Shown: positions 1 to 12,258, counted from the stretch's first letter. The stretch is DNA of 64,000 nt from Crambe crambe (GCA_963924555.1 OZ004590.1:6626001-6690000), one strand, 5' to 3'. Translations and numbers: made by a program. Notes: a model not told the origin generated them from the letters alone.

Positions 1-59
1 AATTCCTGAGTAACCATGGTGTGAATAAAAATGGCCACCATCAATAGGCTACTACTTAC

Positions 60-179
60 AACAAACCCAAATCCATTCTTCAAATTGATGTCCTTAATTC
101 GTCCAAACCCTCTGAAAAACCTCTCAACATCTTTTTCTCGAGCATTATAGCTCAGGCGCCCAATGTATATTCGACTCAT
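60..179 (-). CDS. SR-family splicing factor, first coding exon only (partial)
   Basis: Reading leftward from an ATG at 179, the exon encodes MSRIYIGRLSYNAREKDVER followed by a segment ending in GFGFV. This is the start of an RRM of the SRSF4/5/6 type, with the RNP2 motif IYIGRL and the beginning of RNP1 (GFGFV). A clear GTAAGT donor (54-59 on the complement) follows, so the rest of the gene lies to the left of the window. SR proteins of this class bind exonic enhancers in pre-mRNA and recruit the spliceosome. Only about 40 residues are visible, so the member (4, 5 or 6) cannot be decided and the RS domain is not seen. It is divergent from the gene starting at 628. Confidence 0.8.
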
Positions 180-627
180 TTTTTTTTGCTCCACAATTGC
201 TGATTTGGTGACTTCAAACTGATGAGCTCTTTTTTGTTGTCCTTTTTCTTTTGGGATGAGCAGTCTTCAAATTGCAAACAAAATCTCCCAGTCTACACCT
301 CTTAACCTTCCCAAATTTTCGCCCCCCAAAAAACTTGACTCACGTGTTCTACACGTTAACCTCTTTGCGCATGCGTATGCTTATGATCTTACGTCATAAA
401 CGTGACCTTTGACCTGACGAAGATTTTGCATGCATGCCTCTTGTCGTTATGTGTATGTGGGTGACTACTGCACACTCTTTTTGACTTATCAGTTAGTGTG
501 TTTATAAAAGAACAGGTGAGAAGTTCATATAGTCAATATTATCACCGTAACTGTAAGTACCTCGAATTTTAAGCATAATCTGTAACTGTCTTTTTTGTTT
601 AGAGTGTGTTTTATTTAGAATTCAGTC
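180..627. promoter_or_regulatory. Divergent intergenic region between SR factor and SYNJ2BP-like gene
   Basis: This 448-bp spacer separates two start codons that point away from each other, so it should hold both promoters and 5' UTRs. It contains a CACGTG E-box within TGACTCACGTGTTC near 340 and a stretch with ACGTCATAAACGTGACC near 390-405, which are typical bZIP/bHLH-like sites by sequence. A possible noncoding first exon of the right-hand gene may end near 550, where GTAAGTACC resembles a donor. No binding evidence is available. Confidence 0.4.
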
Positions 628-690
628 ATGAGCTCTTCGATTCCTACTATTGAGGAAGTAATATTAGAAAAAGGAGAAACTGGTGTGTGC

Positions 691-729
<39 letters not shown>

Positions 730-1391
730 CCCTCTGTATATGGCATTAGTTCATTGACTTCATGCACGTGTTGTAGGTCTTGGCTTCAATATCCGTGGAG
801 GAATTGATAACATCCACATTGGAAATGACCCAGGAATTTTTGTAACCACCATCAAAATGAATGGCGCTGCTGCTAAGGATGGAAGACTCAAATCTGGAGA
901 TAAACTATTAGAGGTACCTAGCAATTGAATTTTATACATGCAAGTCAGTGCATTAATACATTGCAGATCAATGGAAATGACTTAAGGGAGGTGCAACATC
1001 ACAAAGCTGTGGCTTATTTCCACAGTGCTGGTAACAGAGTTATCTTGCTTGTTGAGCGTGGAGCAGAACAGAGAATTACAGTGAGTGCAATACCACACTG
1101 GGATGAGTGGAATCACTGTTATTCAGAGCTTAAAAAATAATATTCTTATTAGAGCCAAATTCGACCTGATATAGTTATGGATGGCAATTTAATGCACAAC
1201 AATATGCAAAGAGTAAGTTGTGTGTGTATATGCTCTCAAATAGTTACAGTGCAATGATATTGCAGATGCAAGTGGTTTCTCAATCTACTGGTTGGTCAAG
1301 ATGGCGCATTGCAGGGACTGGTCTCCTGCTGATTGGAGGATCAGCTGCTGCAGTCTTATTATTTTGGTATCTAAGGAAACGAAGACAATAG
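628..1391 (+). CDS. SYNJ2BP: SYNJ2BP/OMP25-like PDZ protein, tail-anchored
   Basis: Five exons (628-682, 777-913, 967-1080, 1153-1212, 1266-1391) join in phase to give about 163 residues. Residues about 10-100 form one PDZ domain: the carboxylate-binding loop reads GLGFNIRGG, followed by [17 protein letters not shown], typical of the fold. The C-terminus has one hydrophobic segment ([20 protein letters not shown]) followed by the basic tail RKRRQ. A single PDZ plus a C-terminal anchor with a short basic end is the architecture of synaptojanin-2-binding protein, an outer mitochondrial membrane protein that tethers partners and binds mRNA. Length (human about 145) and domain order fit. Location is inferred from the family. 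Intron 1 holds an (AT)n microsatellite. Confidence 0.82.
697..725. repeat. (AT)n microsatellite
   Basis: About 14 AT units lie inside the first intron of the SYNJ2BP-like gene. The intron is otherwise ordinary. Confidence 0.9.
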
Positions 1392-1507
1392 CCAGAACCT
1401 TCAACTCTTAAAAATCCAGTTTATAGTGAAAATTTCATTTGTTATTGCTTTGCTCATTAATGTACCATGCATATCTTTTATGGGGTGGGTACGGTGTCTG
1501 GACTATA

Positions 1508-1525
1508 GGGGGCGTGGCTATAAAA
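1508..1525 (+). promoter_or_regulatory. Candidate core promoter of the C19orf47-like gene
   Basis: The sequence GGGGGCGTGGCTATAAAA combines a GC/CACC-type box with a TATA box, about 140 bp upstream of the ATG at 1664. It sits in the 272-bp spacer after the SYNJ2BP-like stop. The assignment is from sequence resemblance only. Confidence 0.45.
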
Positions 1526-1663
1526 TTTATGCCCGGTCGCCTCGCCTCACAGACGTCCGCGACTAATACATAAGCTTACTGTATCTCTCTTTCGATATTA
1601 TACAGCTGAGGTGTACTTCTTGTGAGACTTCAGGTAGCCCATTACCTTTTTAAAAATCAAACT

Positions 1664-3776
1664 ATGGCAGAAGGTAAGGATATCTCTAGCTATGTTTATA
1701 AGGTGTGCGTTAATTAAAATCTTTTAGTAAACTGGACACAGTTCTTCAAAGATGCAGGCATACCACTGTCCATTGCCAAAAGGTATGCTGTTTTAATCTG
1801 AGTAAGCTTATATGATTATTGGTCCCTTTCTGTAGTTATTCCGCAACATTTGAAGATAATCGAATGTCCAAAGACATGCTTCCAGATCTAAACAAGGTAT
1901 TGCCTTGGTCATAATATGCCACTATGACATTACACTAAGTCTTTTGTGTATTGGATTTCATTAGGATATTCTCACAGAAATGGGAATCAATGTGATGGGT
2001 GATATCATAAACATCTTGAAACATGCCAAGAAAATCCACTCTCAAGTAATATGAAATAGTAGTGGTGATCTTTAGGAACACTTTGCTATAAATTAGGATG
2101 CTAAGAAGATGCTAACCACAACACCCAAGACAGTGATTACTTCTAATAAACGCCCACCTCCTCCAGCTGCCCACTCAACGACTCCTGGTCAGGCTTCCAT
2201 GGTATCGACCACAAGCACTTCAGCTCAGAAAAAAATAGGTCAGTGGAATTACTGTAAATTATTACAGGACCTATGTTGTAAATATTAGCTGGAAAGTACA
2301 TGAAGAAGGCAATTCCAGACAGCATATCTGCCAATCATCGCGATTTATCTGCTAATGACTCAGAGATGACATACATTACTTACGTTGAACCAGGCAAAAA
2401 ATTGTTCCTCGAGTCACAGGTCAAACTGAGGTATGCTCAAGAACTTTTCATTCTACCGTAGTTATATTATTGATTACAGGCCTCACCAAATGTACTTAAT
2501 GGATGAACCGCAGGAAAATGATTATTATGTGGAGTCTACCACTCCAGTGGAAAGTAGTTCTGAAATGGTAAATGCAGTATGCATATCTGTGGGATAGTTT
2601 GTACTTTTTTCTTTTTTATTTTTATTTTTTAGATTGATGCTGGTGATTTACCAGTAAGCTATGAGACATCACATTATGAAGCTAAAAAATTAAAGGTATG
2701 CATAATGTATGACTTGTATGGAGTGATTGTTATTCCATGATAATATTATAGAGATCATCAATGTACTCAGATGACCCTGCAGAGTATTCACAACAGCCCA
2801 AACACCCTCGAGTGATCATCCTCCCAGGAGAAGGGCAGGACATTTTCACCACCACAGGCCTCCAGAAAGCAGCTAAAGTGTACGAATCTGGTGAGGAACA
2901 CGAAAGTGTCACTAAAGATAGAAGCAGGCGTCTTCTGGAATCTGCAGGTATGCTATTGATAAAGATAGTAACACTCTCTTTATGCTTATGACCATTTTTG
3001 TTCCAGGTCTCATTCCTGCGGGTTCCAAAGATAGAAGTTCCGGAGACTCTATCTTTTCTCGTCTGGATTACACACCCTCCTCAATCAGCTCCCCACCCAC
3101 AGCCGGCAACCCCATCCTCACCCAGTTTTCTGCAACTTCAACCCCAGCACCTCCAGTTTCCTCACCCTCTCCCAAAAGAGTCATAAAGCTCACCAGGACC
3201 TCCAATAACCTCCCTTCCTTGCAGTCAGATGTTGATAAGTCTACTTCCTCCTCTAAAAGAAAAATAGTTTCAATCAGCCCAAACTCTAAAATTGTGCGAT
3301 CTGGTTCTTCCGGGATACTAGTGAAGAGGCCGGCATCTACAGTGGCAGCACAGCCAGTGTCCAAAAGAGTGACCATCAGGGAAAGAGCCGTCTCTAATCC
3401 AGTTTCCGAGAGACTTGGGTCAAGGAGTAGAGAGTCATCTTCTGTCATCACATCCACTACTGGTGTTGGTGTTAGAACCAAGGCCGCTCAGAGGCTTGGG
3501 AAAAGTGCTCCAAGTAGTGGTACGATGAGAAGTGGATTATTTGGATATGGAGAGGCAGTGAAGAAAAGAAAACCTGCCACTGAGGTGAATAAGAGTGTCA
3601 AGGCAGCGACAGCGAGTACGACCAGTATGATTGCTGATGAGTATGAATATCAGACACAGCGTCATCGTGATATTAGGTCTCGATTGGAGATCAAAGAGTT
3701 TGAGAAGAGGGTGAGACGTGGAGGCCCTTTGGCAGGAAGGCTGGGAAGCCACAAGGTGTTTGGAAGACTGGAATAG
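1664..3776 (+). CDS. C19orf47-like SAM-domain protein
   Basis: Ten exons (1664-1673, 1728-1782, 1836-1896, 1965-2045, 2097-2238, 2289-2430, 2480-2567, 2633-2695, 2752-2947, 3007-3776) join in frame to about 535 residues. The N-terminus (VNWTQFFKDAGIPLSIAKSY, then LPDLNK and MGINVMGDIINILKHAKKIH) is a SAM-like domain matching the start of human C19orf47. The long middle is low-complexity, rich in Ser, Pro and basic residues, with RRL and KKRK patches that suggest nuclear location. The very C-terminus (RLGSHKVFGRLE) also resembles the conserved C-terminal motif of that family. Molecular function is not established; SAM domains mediate protein or RNA contacts. The coding first exon is only 10 nt. 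Confidence 0.75.
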
Positions 3777-4032
3777 TTATGAATGATTATAAATTATACT
3801 ATTTTGGATGAATTGCACACGTACTTAATTAACTGAACATCATGAACTTTGAACTTTTGTGGGACAGTGACTGATCAAGGCAAGGGTGGATCTGATTGTC
3901 GTGTCAACGTTGTAACGCAGCTAGCTGTTCATTTACTTGGCTGTGGATAAACTATAACATCAGCAAGTCAAAGGTAACTATTAGCTACTCCACACAGTAG
4001 TTTGTGGAATAGTTGTTTGAGTTTTTCCCATT

Positions 4033-7000
4033 ATGAGTGGAAGGAGGAGGCAAAGAAGGAGCCGCAGTCGAGGAGTACAAAGGTCTCGAGCTCTTTATGT
4101 GAGTGGGAAAGGTTTTAAGTTGCCACCTCACATTAATGGCTTTCATCTCAAACAACATTTCAGTGATTTTGATGATTACGTAGAAAAGGCCATAATCATG
4201 CGCGATGAAGACCAACAGTCAAAGGGGTTTGGTATGGTTTGTTTCTCTTCTGCAGAAGCTGCCAGTGATGCTATTGAAATGCTCGGTGATAGCAAACTGC
4301 AAGGCAAATATTCTCTCCTTATTTCACAATGGAAAGGAAAGTCTGGTGATTATGGTAGTAGCAGTGCTTCATTAGCTAGTGCTTATGACTTGGAGAGTGA
4401 GTCAGAAGAAGAAGAAGAAGAAGATCTAAGCATAGATGGCAGCAGTACTCTCTATGTCACTGGAAAATCTGGCAAATTTCCAAACCATATCACAAGCAAG
4501 CATTTAAATGAGCATTTTTCTGAGGTAGATCATGTGATAAAGAAAGCTATGATTATTCGTAATATGGCCACTAAAAAATCTTATGGGTATGGTTTAATAA
4601 CATTCACATCTGAGCTAGCTGCCTCTGCCGTGCTCCGTAGATACAGTGGTACCATGCTGAGAGGCAAGCATGAACTTTACATCTCTTACAAGTCAGATTC
4701 AAAGAGAGAAAGCATCTCATCTGTATCAAGTTCACTCAGGTCATCTCTAGCATCTTTTACTTTCAGTAGTGATGAAGATTCTGTGAGTGATATTGAAGAA
4801 AACGAAAGTTGTGATGATCGGACACTCTATATATCTGTTAAAAACTCTAAGCTTCCTGACAACATAAAAGCCAAACACTTAAGGAAGCATTTTTCAAAAA
4901 TGCAGCAAGAAATCGAGAAAGTAATAGTCCTTCGCAATCGCAAAACTCGCACATCTAAAGGTTATGGGTTTATAACATTTACGTCACATTCAGCAGCAAC
5001 TAGAGCAGAGAGGGAGTTCAAATATAGTAAGCTTCATGGCATGCATGAGCTTTATGTCTCGTTAAAGAAATCAAACTCAAAGAAAGTGGAAGTACCTCTG
5101 GAATGCTCAGAAGAAACGATGATCTATTTGGTCCATAACTTCTTTACTCTTGAGTTTGACACTCTCAAAAAATCTCTTCCTGCTGAACTGACAAAAAGAG
5201 GCAATAAAATATATCTTTCTGGGAGTAATGCACAAATCAAGTCTGCTAGTCAAAGGATACTGTCCAGTAATCTTGTTGCTGGATTAACATTGAAGGTTTT
5301 TAATCTCAGTGGTGAAGCAGATAAAGTCAAGCAAAAGTTTGAACTCCAGAAGTATTATCATACCAGATGTATTGTATATGATGAAGATGCATCCAGTTTT
5401 TCATTACTACTGTATGGGAGAAATTCAGTCGAGTATTGCAGTGCATTGAAATTGCTACAGGTAAGCATGCACACATGTAACTAGGTGTTGCATACATTGA
5501 CAGCCAGTGTACAAAAACATTCATCCATCTATATGCAATGTATATTCCCTACAGAAGTTGAAAACTGTACACCACAACAGCTACATACAGCATATTAACC
5601 ACCTATATAGGTACACTGCAAACAAATGCCTATCTTTAGGTTATCTGCATTGCTATGCCAGATGCCCCTATATATTTATATTTGTCATTGCAGATGCTGA
5701 AGCCCCAATCCAAAACATATCAAGTACGTCCAGAAGCCGTATCCCTTCCTGGTCTTTTACCATTTTTAGCCTCAAAGCAATCTGAACTCCCAGTCACATT
5801 TGATAAGCGTCCTGGTCAGACTGTTATAATCCATGGCTTGTGTATGGAAGATATTGAAGCAGCATGGAGTAAGGTTAAAGAATTCATTAATGCTAATATA
5901 ACTATTGAGAAGAAAGCTGATATGAAAGTATTTGAGTTAACATACTTCTTGAAAAAGTTTGAAGAAGAAGCTAAAAATCAGTGTTGTTCTTTAAGTGTAC
6001 CAAGCCAGCTAAAATTATTGCCACCTGGAAGAACAGTCAGCATTAGTGTGCGTGGAAAAGAGAAGGGGGTCAAGATCGTTATAGATAAAATCAAAACCTT
6101 AATTTTATCTACTGATGAAGTTTCAACCGTTTTAGCTATTAAAGATGATGTTGTTTGTATGATGCTTGCCAATGATGAGAAACGCTTCATTTCCTTGAAG
6201 TTATTGGCTAAATATCATGGAGTGGTGCTACAGGTGGTGTGTGAGCCTCATAACATAGGCTTGAAGATCATTGGAACATTGATGAAGCTAAATCCTGCTA
6301 AAGAAGCTATTTTGAGTTATATTAAGTCTATTGAACTGGATTCCACCCAGCTTATCTTCAGTGCATCCTACAAGCAAATTTGTGCCTCCAAAGAAGTTTC
6401 TATGTACAGTGATAATTTGAAAGAAAGTGAGAGTATTGTCATGAAATTTTCAACTGATGAAAGAATTCTCAGACAAGTCCATTTGCGCACTGAAAGTGGT
6501 CATGTGACCACTATTCAGATCGTCAAGGGTGTTTTATCAAAAGAGAAGGTTGATGGTATAGTTCTTCCCACGGGTACATCAACAGTACAGCATCAGTATC
6601 CCATTGAGCTAACTGGTTTGAAAGGGCAGTCTTTCCAAGATGGTTGCAGTCAGTATGTATATAATGATAGTTCTCAAATTGGAGTTGGACTGGCCGTTGC
6701 CATTGATGGCGGAGAGCTACCATGCAAGAAAATCATTCACACATTATTTCCACTGAGTGTCCAGAGAATGTCCCATACAAGTCAATACAATACAACCATG
6801 AGAAATATCTTGCTCCGAGCTTCTGTATTGAATCTGGACAGTATTGCTTTCCCTGCAATCAATGCTCAAATGATACAGGCAATAGCTGATAACTTACCAT
6901 CTCAGATGCATGTGAGTGAAATACGAATAGTTCTCGAAAGTAGTGCTGAAATTAAGGCATATGTTCAAGCAATGGATGCTTTATTTCCCGAAAGTTCCTT

Positions 7001-8516
7001 ACCCACTCAAGCTGCAATCTTTTCCTGGTCGTGGTATAATGATGAGAAATCATATACAGCGTACTCAAAAATACTTACTGATAAGCTGAATGATGCTTTC
7101 CGCACAGACCCAAGGGGTAAGTGCAGTTTTGTGATCAAAGGAGAATTGTATGAAGTTGATTTTCAAACTATGAAGCAAGTTAACAAACGCACTGGTTTTT
7201 CTCGTTCAGTTTCAAAGACTATTTCTTCCTCTGCAAAAAATGCAGTTATGTGGTATTACATGGCCGATACAGCTCAGTTCACAGCTTATGATCCAGCCAA
7301 TTCAGCCATTATTGAATCTTTCTATGCCCAAAACGATTGCTCCAAATGTTTAATTATAAATTCAAAAAGATATCGATTTGATTTTAAAGCAATGAAACAG
7401 ATTAATGATAGTACTGGATACAAACGGACTATAAAACGCGAAGCAAAAGGAGGAGCAGTTTCTAAATATCTTTCAAATAATGAAGTGGTGATCAACATCA
7501 GAGGACCAAAGGCTACTGTCACACAAGTTACAGCCAAAATTGAAGAGAAATTGTTGAGTCTTCTATATGTAAAGAGAATACCCCTACCAACTTCTTTAGC
7601 ACTTAGCAGTGCTCTGCTACACAAGTTTAGGACCACTGCCAAAAGGTATGCTGTTGGTTTTGATGAATCAATCCAAAGTGTGATCAAGCTGGAAGGATTA
7701 GAGCTTTCTGTGCAAGCAGCTGTAACTGAAATACAGGCAGATATCATCAACTTTCAGTCCATTTCGGGTAGCACAGCATCAAAAGTAGTTAAAGAGGACA
7801 GTGATTACCCTAGTGAATGGGAGCCACAGTCGGATGACTGCAAAATTGTCAAAGTATCGAGACACTGTATGGAATTTAGTAGTGTTGAAGCTAAGTTCAA
7901 AGAAACACTGCCCTATTACAGCATTATCGAGATAAAGCGAGTCCAAAACAAGTGGTTATGGGATCGCTATGCTCATGCTAAGCGAATGCTCCATAAAAAG
8001 AACGCTGGAAAGATCAATGAAAAGGAATTATTTCATGGTTCAGGGGCAACTCGCTCTGATGAGATTTGTGCATCTGATGAGGGATTTGACTCCCGATACT
8101 CTCGTGAAGGCTTGTGGGGACAGGCAAATTATTTTGCAGTGAATGCCAGTTATTCAGATGCATATGCACATCCTTTGAATGACCTGCAGTATGACAGTAG
8201 AGAAGTGATACTAGCCAAGGTATTGACTGGAGACAGTTGTGAGTGTAGCCAAGATAGAAAATTACGAATGCCCCCTCTGAAAACTAGCCATGATAAAGAA
8301 ACGAATCTAAAGCAAGTGAGATATGACACTGTCAGTGGAACAACACAGGGCTCACAAGTTTTCATGACGTATTCTAATGATAAGGCATATCCAGCTTACA
8401 TCATTGTGTATACTAGAAAGAGATCAACATCTCGGGAGCTATCAACTCTCCAATCAAGTGCACCACCGTTTTCAGTGTTGTACAGTGCGTTCAAGTCAAT
8501 GCTTAATAAAAGTTGA
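4033..8516 (+). CDS. PARP14/PARP10-like mono-ADP-ribosyltransferase: RRM x3, KH-like, macro, WWE x2, PARP
   Basis: Two exons (4033-5460 and 5694-8516) give about 1416 residues. Three RRM-like domains at roughly residues 20-100, 137-220 and 260-340 each carry an LYVSGK-type RNP2 and a KGYGFI-type RNP1, separated by acidic linkers. KH-like folds appear to fill about 345-730. A macro-domain-like region covers about 735-910 but lacks an obvious canonical ADP-ribose-binding Asn/Gly loop. Two WWE domains (about 917-990 and 993-1060, starting FSWSWYND and VMWYYM) bind ADP-ribose units in other proteins. The catalytic domain, about 1195-1400, has ELFHGSG (triad His), QANYFAV (triad Tyr) and YPAYIIVY, where the third triad position is Ile. 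H-Y-I predicts mono- rather than poly-ADP-ribosylation. PARP14 relatives act in antiviral and stress signalling. Confidence 0.88.
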
Positions 8517-8648
8517 AACTCGCAATCAAGCACTGCCATCAATAACATTTATTTTTATTTTTCATTCATTCAATTTGTTGTCATCAAAACAGCTATATTA
8601 TACTTGCACATGTAGTACCTCTTTATGATATATAGTGATAATGGTGAT

Positions 8649-10193
8649 TTAGAATCTGTGTATCTTTTTTTCTTTGGTCCTACTTTTGCCTTTCTGTTTG
8701 TTTCCATTAACTTTTGACTTGGATGCCACCAGAGGAATTTCATCACAGTCTTCAGCATCAGCGCTTGCATAAGCATTCATCATAACTAGACCTTTTGAAC
8801 TGAAACCACCTGGGAAACAAAAAAAAACAAAAAAAAATCCAGTCTCTCTATATAGCTATAACACAATTGTTGTTATAACTATACCTTCAGGATTCTTTTT
8901 GATTCTATCCGGACAGTTTGATTTCAAATGCTCCACTGAACCACAGAGCTTGCAACATCCACCTAAATTATACATCAGTTATTGGCTTACTACATGCACA
9001 ATGTTTATACTACCCACAAACCATTTGGATATAAGCCTTTAGGGTTGTCAGGACATGACCTTGAAAGGTGTCCTGTTTCTCCACATATGAAACACTTGGC
9101 ATAAGGGTAGTCACCTATATATTCACAACAGAGAATTGGTCAATCAGTGATAGCTGCCTGTAGTCTAACTATCGTGACCTTCTGTGGTGTCAACTTGACA
9201 AGATCTGGAAGTGTGCTCTGCCGATCCACATTTGAAACAAATTCCACAAGATTGAGGCAGAGGGCAGTTCTGCACCAGGTGGCCACTCTTCCTACAGTTG
9301 AAGCACACCTATAGCATTATAGTATATAAGTTTCATTCCAAAACAGCTATACACTACACATGAACCTAATAGGAGTACAATTGGTGGCAAAATATTAAAC
9401 AACCTTTCTTTTCTGTCTTCTTAATCTTCTTGCTTCATTTTGTTTCTTTCTCTTCTCGTCTGCTGACTTGTAATTCCCTGGCTTCAAAAGAGGTTTCTGT
9501 TCATTTCCAAGAACCTCAGAACTACTGCTACTAGTAGCACCTTCTTGTGCTGTCTCTTTGTCACGAGTGGAATGCTCAGAAACTGTTCCTCTTTGCTTCT
9601 TCTTTCTAAGTGATTTTTTTGTATTCTTAGATGTTTCATCAGAAGTTGTGTCAGAGGATGATACTAATGATAGTGTTTCAAAGTCACCGATTTTCTGTTT
9701 CAATTGCTTTGTGGTCAACTTATGTTTTAATTTTTTCGCCAATCTCTTTGACACCTTTTCCATCAATTTGGTTTTTCTTGTTTCCTTCAACTGTCCTTTC
9801 TTTACTCTCCCCAGTTTTGCAGTCCCAGGACTACGACTTGAACCAGTTTCTTCAAACTCTTCAGAAAGGAACGAAACAGATTCAGGATCCCTCAGGTCTC
9901 CCTTCTTGGTTGCTTTCTTTTTGTGCAGTGGTTTGCTTCGAGTAGAAATGGATTCATTAGTTGTAGCAGATGAATCGGAATTTGAGCTGTAATAAGATCT
10001 GTCTGAATCTGTGTACAGTAGTTAAAAAAAAAAATGTTTGGGGGTTTGGAACTGTTATCTCATGATGATGTCATATAGCTAGCCACGTCCACATACCTTC
10101 ATCCTCAAAGTTCTTGTATTTATTCTGCTTCAGAATCCCCCATGGTGTAGAAGGAAGTGCTGACTTCTTTTCCTTACGAGCAACTCTAGTCAT
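8649..10193 (-). CDS. ZCCHC9: ZCCHC9-like zinc-knuckle protein
   Basis: Six exons read leftward (10097-10193, 9404-10008, 9179-9308, 9022-9114, 8885-8962, 8649-8809) join in phase to about 387 residues. The start MTRVARKEKKSALPSTPWGI is like human ZCCHC9. A basic, Lys/Ser-rich region follows (about 33-230), then four CCHC knuckles with spacing CxxCxxxGHxxxxC: VCFNCRKSGH, ICFKCGSAEH, KCFICGETGHLSRSC and CKLCGSVEH. The segment DNPKGLYP between knuckles 3 and 4 is a family signature. The C-terminus is again basic. Members are nucleolar RNA-binding proteins linked to rRNA processing. The protein is longer than the human one (about 271) because of the basic insert. It converges on the PARP gene with 132 bp between stops. 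Confidence 0.9.
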
Positions 10194-10317
10194 TTTTCCC
10201 TCACAGCTGAGCAGTCCATTTTAAGTTCAAAGTTCATGGAAATAGTAATTTTGAAGTTTCCTTTCCTTTATTTAGAAAGGCATGCTCCAAAGGAGCACCC
10301 ACTAAGAAATGAGTTAT

Positions 10318-10669
10318 ATGGAAAACTGGGAAGAGTTTGCCAAAGCTGCTGAGAGATTATATCATGCTAATCCATGGAGAGTAAGTATAACAAGTTTATT
10401 CTTTGATTTTTGTGTCATTCTTCAATGAATCAGTTCAGATTTGTGGTGAAGTACAGGAACTGTGATGCATCTCTTATTCTCAAGGCAACAGATTGTTATG
10501 AGGCAAGTGTCTAAAGCATCTATGTAGATTGTCATATTGAAATGATGCAGTTTAAATGTGCATTACACAGTGTTTGAAATATCGTACTGATCAGTTACAA
10601 GATGTGAAGAAGTTGGAGAAACTAAATGGTGTGCTCATGCGTCAAATGGTTTCAAAAGAAAAACCTTAA
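10318..10669 (+). CDS. SRP9: SRP9, signal recognition particle 9 kDa subunit
   Basis: Three exons (10318-10380, 10434-10502, 10571-10669) give 76 residues, close to the family size. It starts MENWEEFAKAAERLYHANP, and the third exon reads CLKYRTDQLQDVKKLEKLN and ends VSKEKP, all matching the SRP9 alpha/beta fold. SRP9 pairs with SRP14 to bind the Alu domain of SRP RNA and slow translation elongation during ER targeting. The second intron begins GCAAGT after GAG, so it is a GC-AG intron. The nearest upstream ATG (10281) runs into a stop after seven codons, which supports 10318. The gene is divergent from ZCCHC9, with 124 bp between start codons. Confidence 0.92.
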
Positions 10670-10948
10670 AAAATCACAGGATTTACAGTAAATAGTGTAT
10701 GTATAATCATACCTATGCATTGCAACCTTTCCACTTTATTCCTCTCCTCTATTTTTAACCACTGTGGTTCACTTCATCATAGCTAGTATAATAATTACAT
10801 TAAATTTCTGGGAAGATGATGAGCAAAAAAAATATATGAAAAATATATAACTACTTCTGATTCAACACAAAGTGAAGGAAAAAGACACAACAGTTGGAAA
10901 ATTGACTAGGAAAAAAAAGGGAAATGGCGAAGAAAAATTTCATGAATC

Positions 10949-12258
10949 TCAAGAAACTGGGAGAGGTCTGGGGCCAATGATTGGAAGATGACGTTGCTTG
11001 AATTCAGCCAAGTTCTTATGGAAATCCATTATAAAGTTATATTGCTGAAATGAAAGACAATAATTGTGAAAGCACGTCAGCTGACATGATGGAAATGGTT
11101 ACCTTGACTGTTTGTATAGCTCTGGGTCCCTGTGACTGCCGGATGTACTCTATGGCCAGCAGTCCGGGGAGATCTGGATCCAGCATCATTGCTAGCAGGA
11201 CCAAAACAAGACATGATCTCCCCAGCCCATCTGTGCAGCTGGAATAGCAAAGAGATAAGGCACCAGGAATAATAATTGGTAAAGTAACTTGTGGGCTATT
11301 ATCAAAACAAAATTTACTCACTGGATAGCAACTTTTCTGCCCTTCTTGATGCTTGCATAGAGGCTCTCCAGGAGCTCGAGACAGTGTTCCATATCAGCGA
11401 TCTGGTCGTCATCCAGGGGGTAGTAATGAGCAGCAAATGCTCTCATTCGATACTCCTCCAGAAGATTGCACACTTTAGCTCTGTGATGGGGGGAAGACCT
11501 ATTAGATTTCTTATTATAGCTTGACCCAAGTAAACTTACCTTCGCAATTCAGCTTCCGTACAAATCACATAAACTTCTGTGACATTCTCTTCCTTGAGTG
11601 TTGCTACAGTACAATAGTCGGACAGTACAATGGTCAAGGGGGGAGGGAGGGAGAGAGAGAGAGAGAGAGAGAGAATCTATCCAAGCAGCCTACCCAAATC
11701 AGCCACTAAGCTTCTTCTGGCTCCACCCATTCGACTTCCCGGCAGTGGACAGATGGCAACTTCATAGTCATTCACTTGAATCCTATTGTGAACACAGATT
11801 TCATTATACACAGGAGGTTGTATTGTGAGATCAAGAGTGATCCAAATCAAGACATGGAGGCTAGGGCTAGGGCCCCCCACACCTCTGCTACTAGTCTCAC
11901 AAACCAGACATATATAGAGTAAGTACTGTGCCACTTCCACTTATTGAAATAGCTACTGTGTGACTAGGCCTCTTCCTTCTTTCTGGAAAGGGCCTGGCGA
12001 TGAGACTAACTAATGACTTGATCACCATTTTAGGTCCAATGGGCTCTGATCTGCTAGTCCATCCACTTCTTCATCTGAATCCCAAATGACATTTTCTGGA
12101 GAAGGAGGGGGCTGCAGGTACAAAAAGAGGAGGGGCTGGTAATATTTCTAGTCTGTCAGCTCAGCAGAATTGACCAAAGGTGTATTCTTGGTTTAATACA
12201 TAATCGATCAAGCAATCAGCAAGAGTATAATTAAGGGAGAACTTACGAAATTGACCAT
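10949..12258 (-). CDS. CDKN3: CDKN3/KAP-like dual-specificity phosphatase
   Basis: Seven exons read leftward (12247-12258, 12026-12111, 11694-11782, 11540-11603, 11322-11480, 11103-11238, 10949-11044) join in phase to 213 residues, nearly the human length (212). The P-loop reads HCTDGLGRS, placing the catalytic Cys and Arg of a CX5R phosphatase; the following GPRAIQTVKQYNFIMDF block is the CDKN3 signature seen as GAIQTIKQYN in vertebrates. The N-terminus (NVIWDSDEEVDG) matches the acidic CDKN3 start. The family dephosphorylates the T-loop threonine of CDK2 and related kinases. The first coding exon is only 12 nt (MVNF). Intron 3 contains a (GA)n microsatellite. It is divergent from ERH. Confidence 0.88.
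11650..11674. repeat. (GA)n microsatellite
   Basis: An uninterrupted GA run of about 12 units, preceded by GGGAGG purine repeats, lies in the third intron of the CDKN3-like gene. Confidence 0.85.

Noticed and set aside
3068-3481. 137-residue open frame on the minus strand
   Set aside because: It is the antisense shadow of the large last exon of the C19orf47-like gene, which has matching splice signals and family motifs.
9558-9992. 144-residue plus-strand open frame
   Set aside because: Antisense of the Lys/Ser-rich exon of ZCCHC9; its Phe/Val-rich composition is what antisense of such sequence gives.
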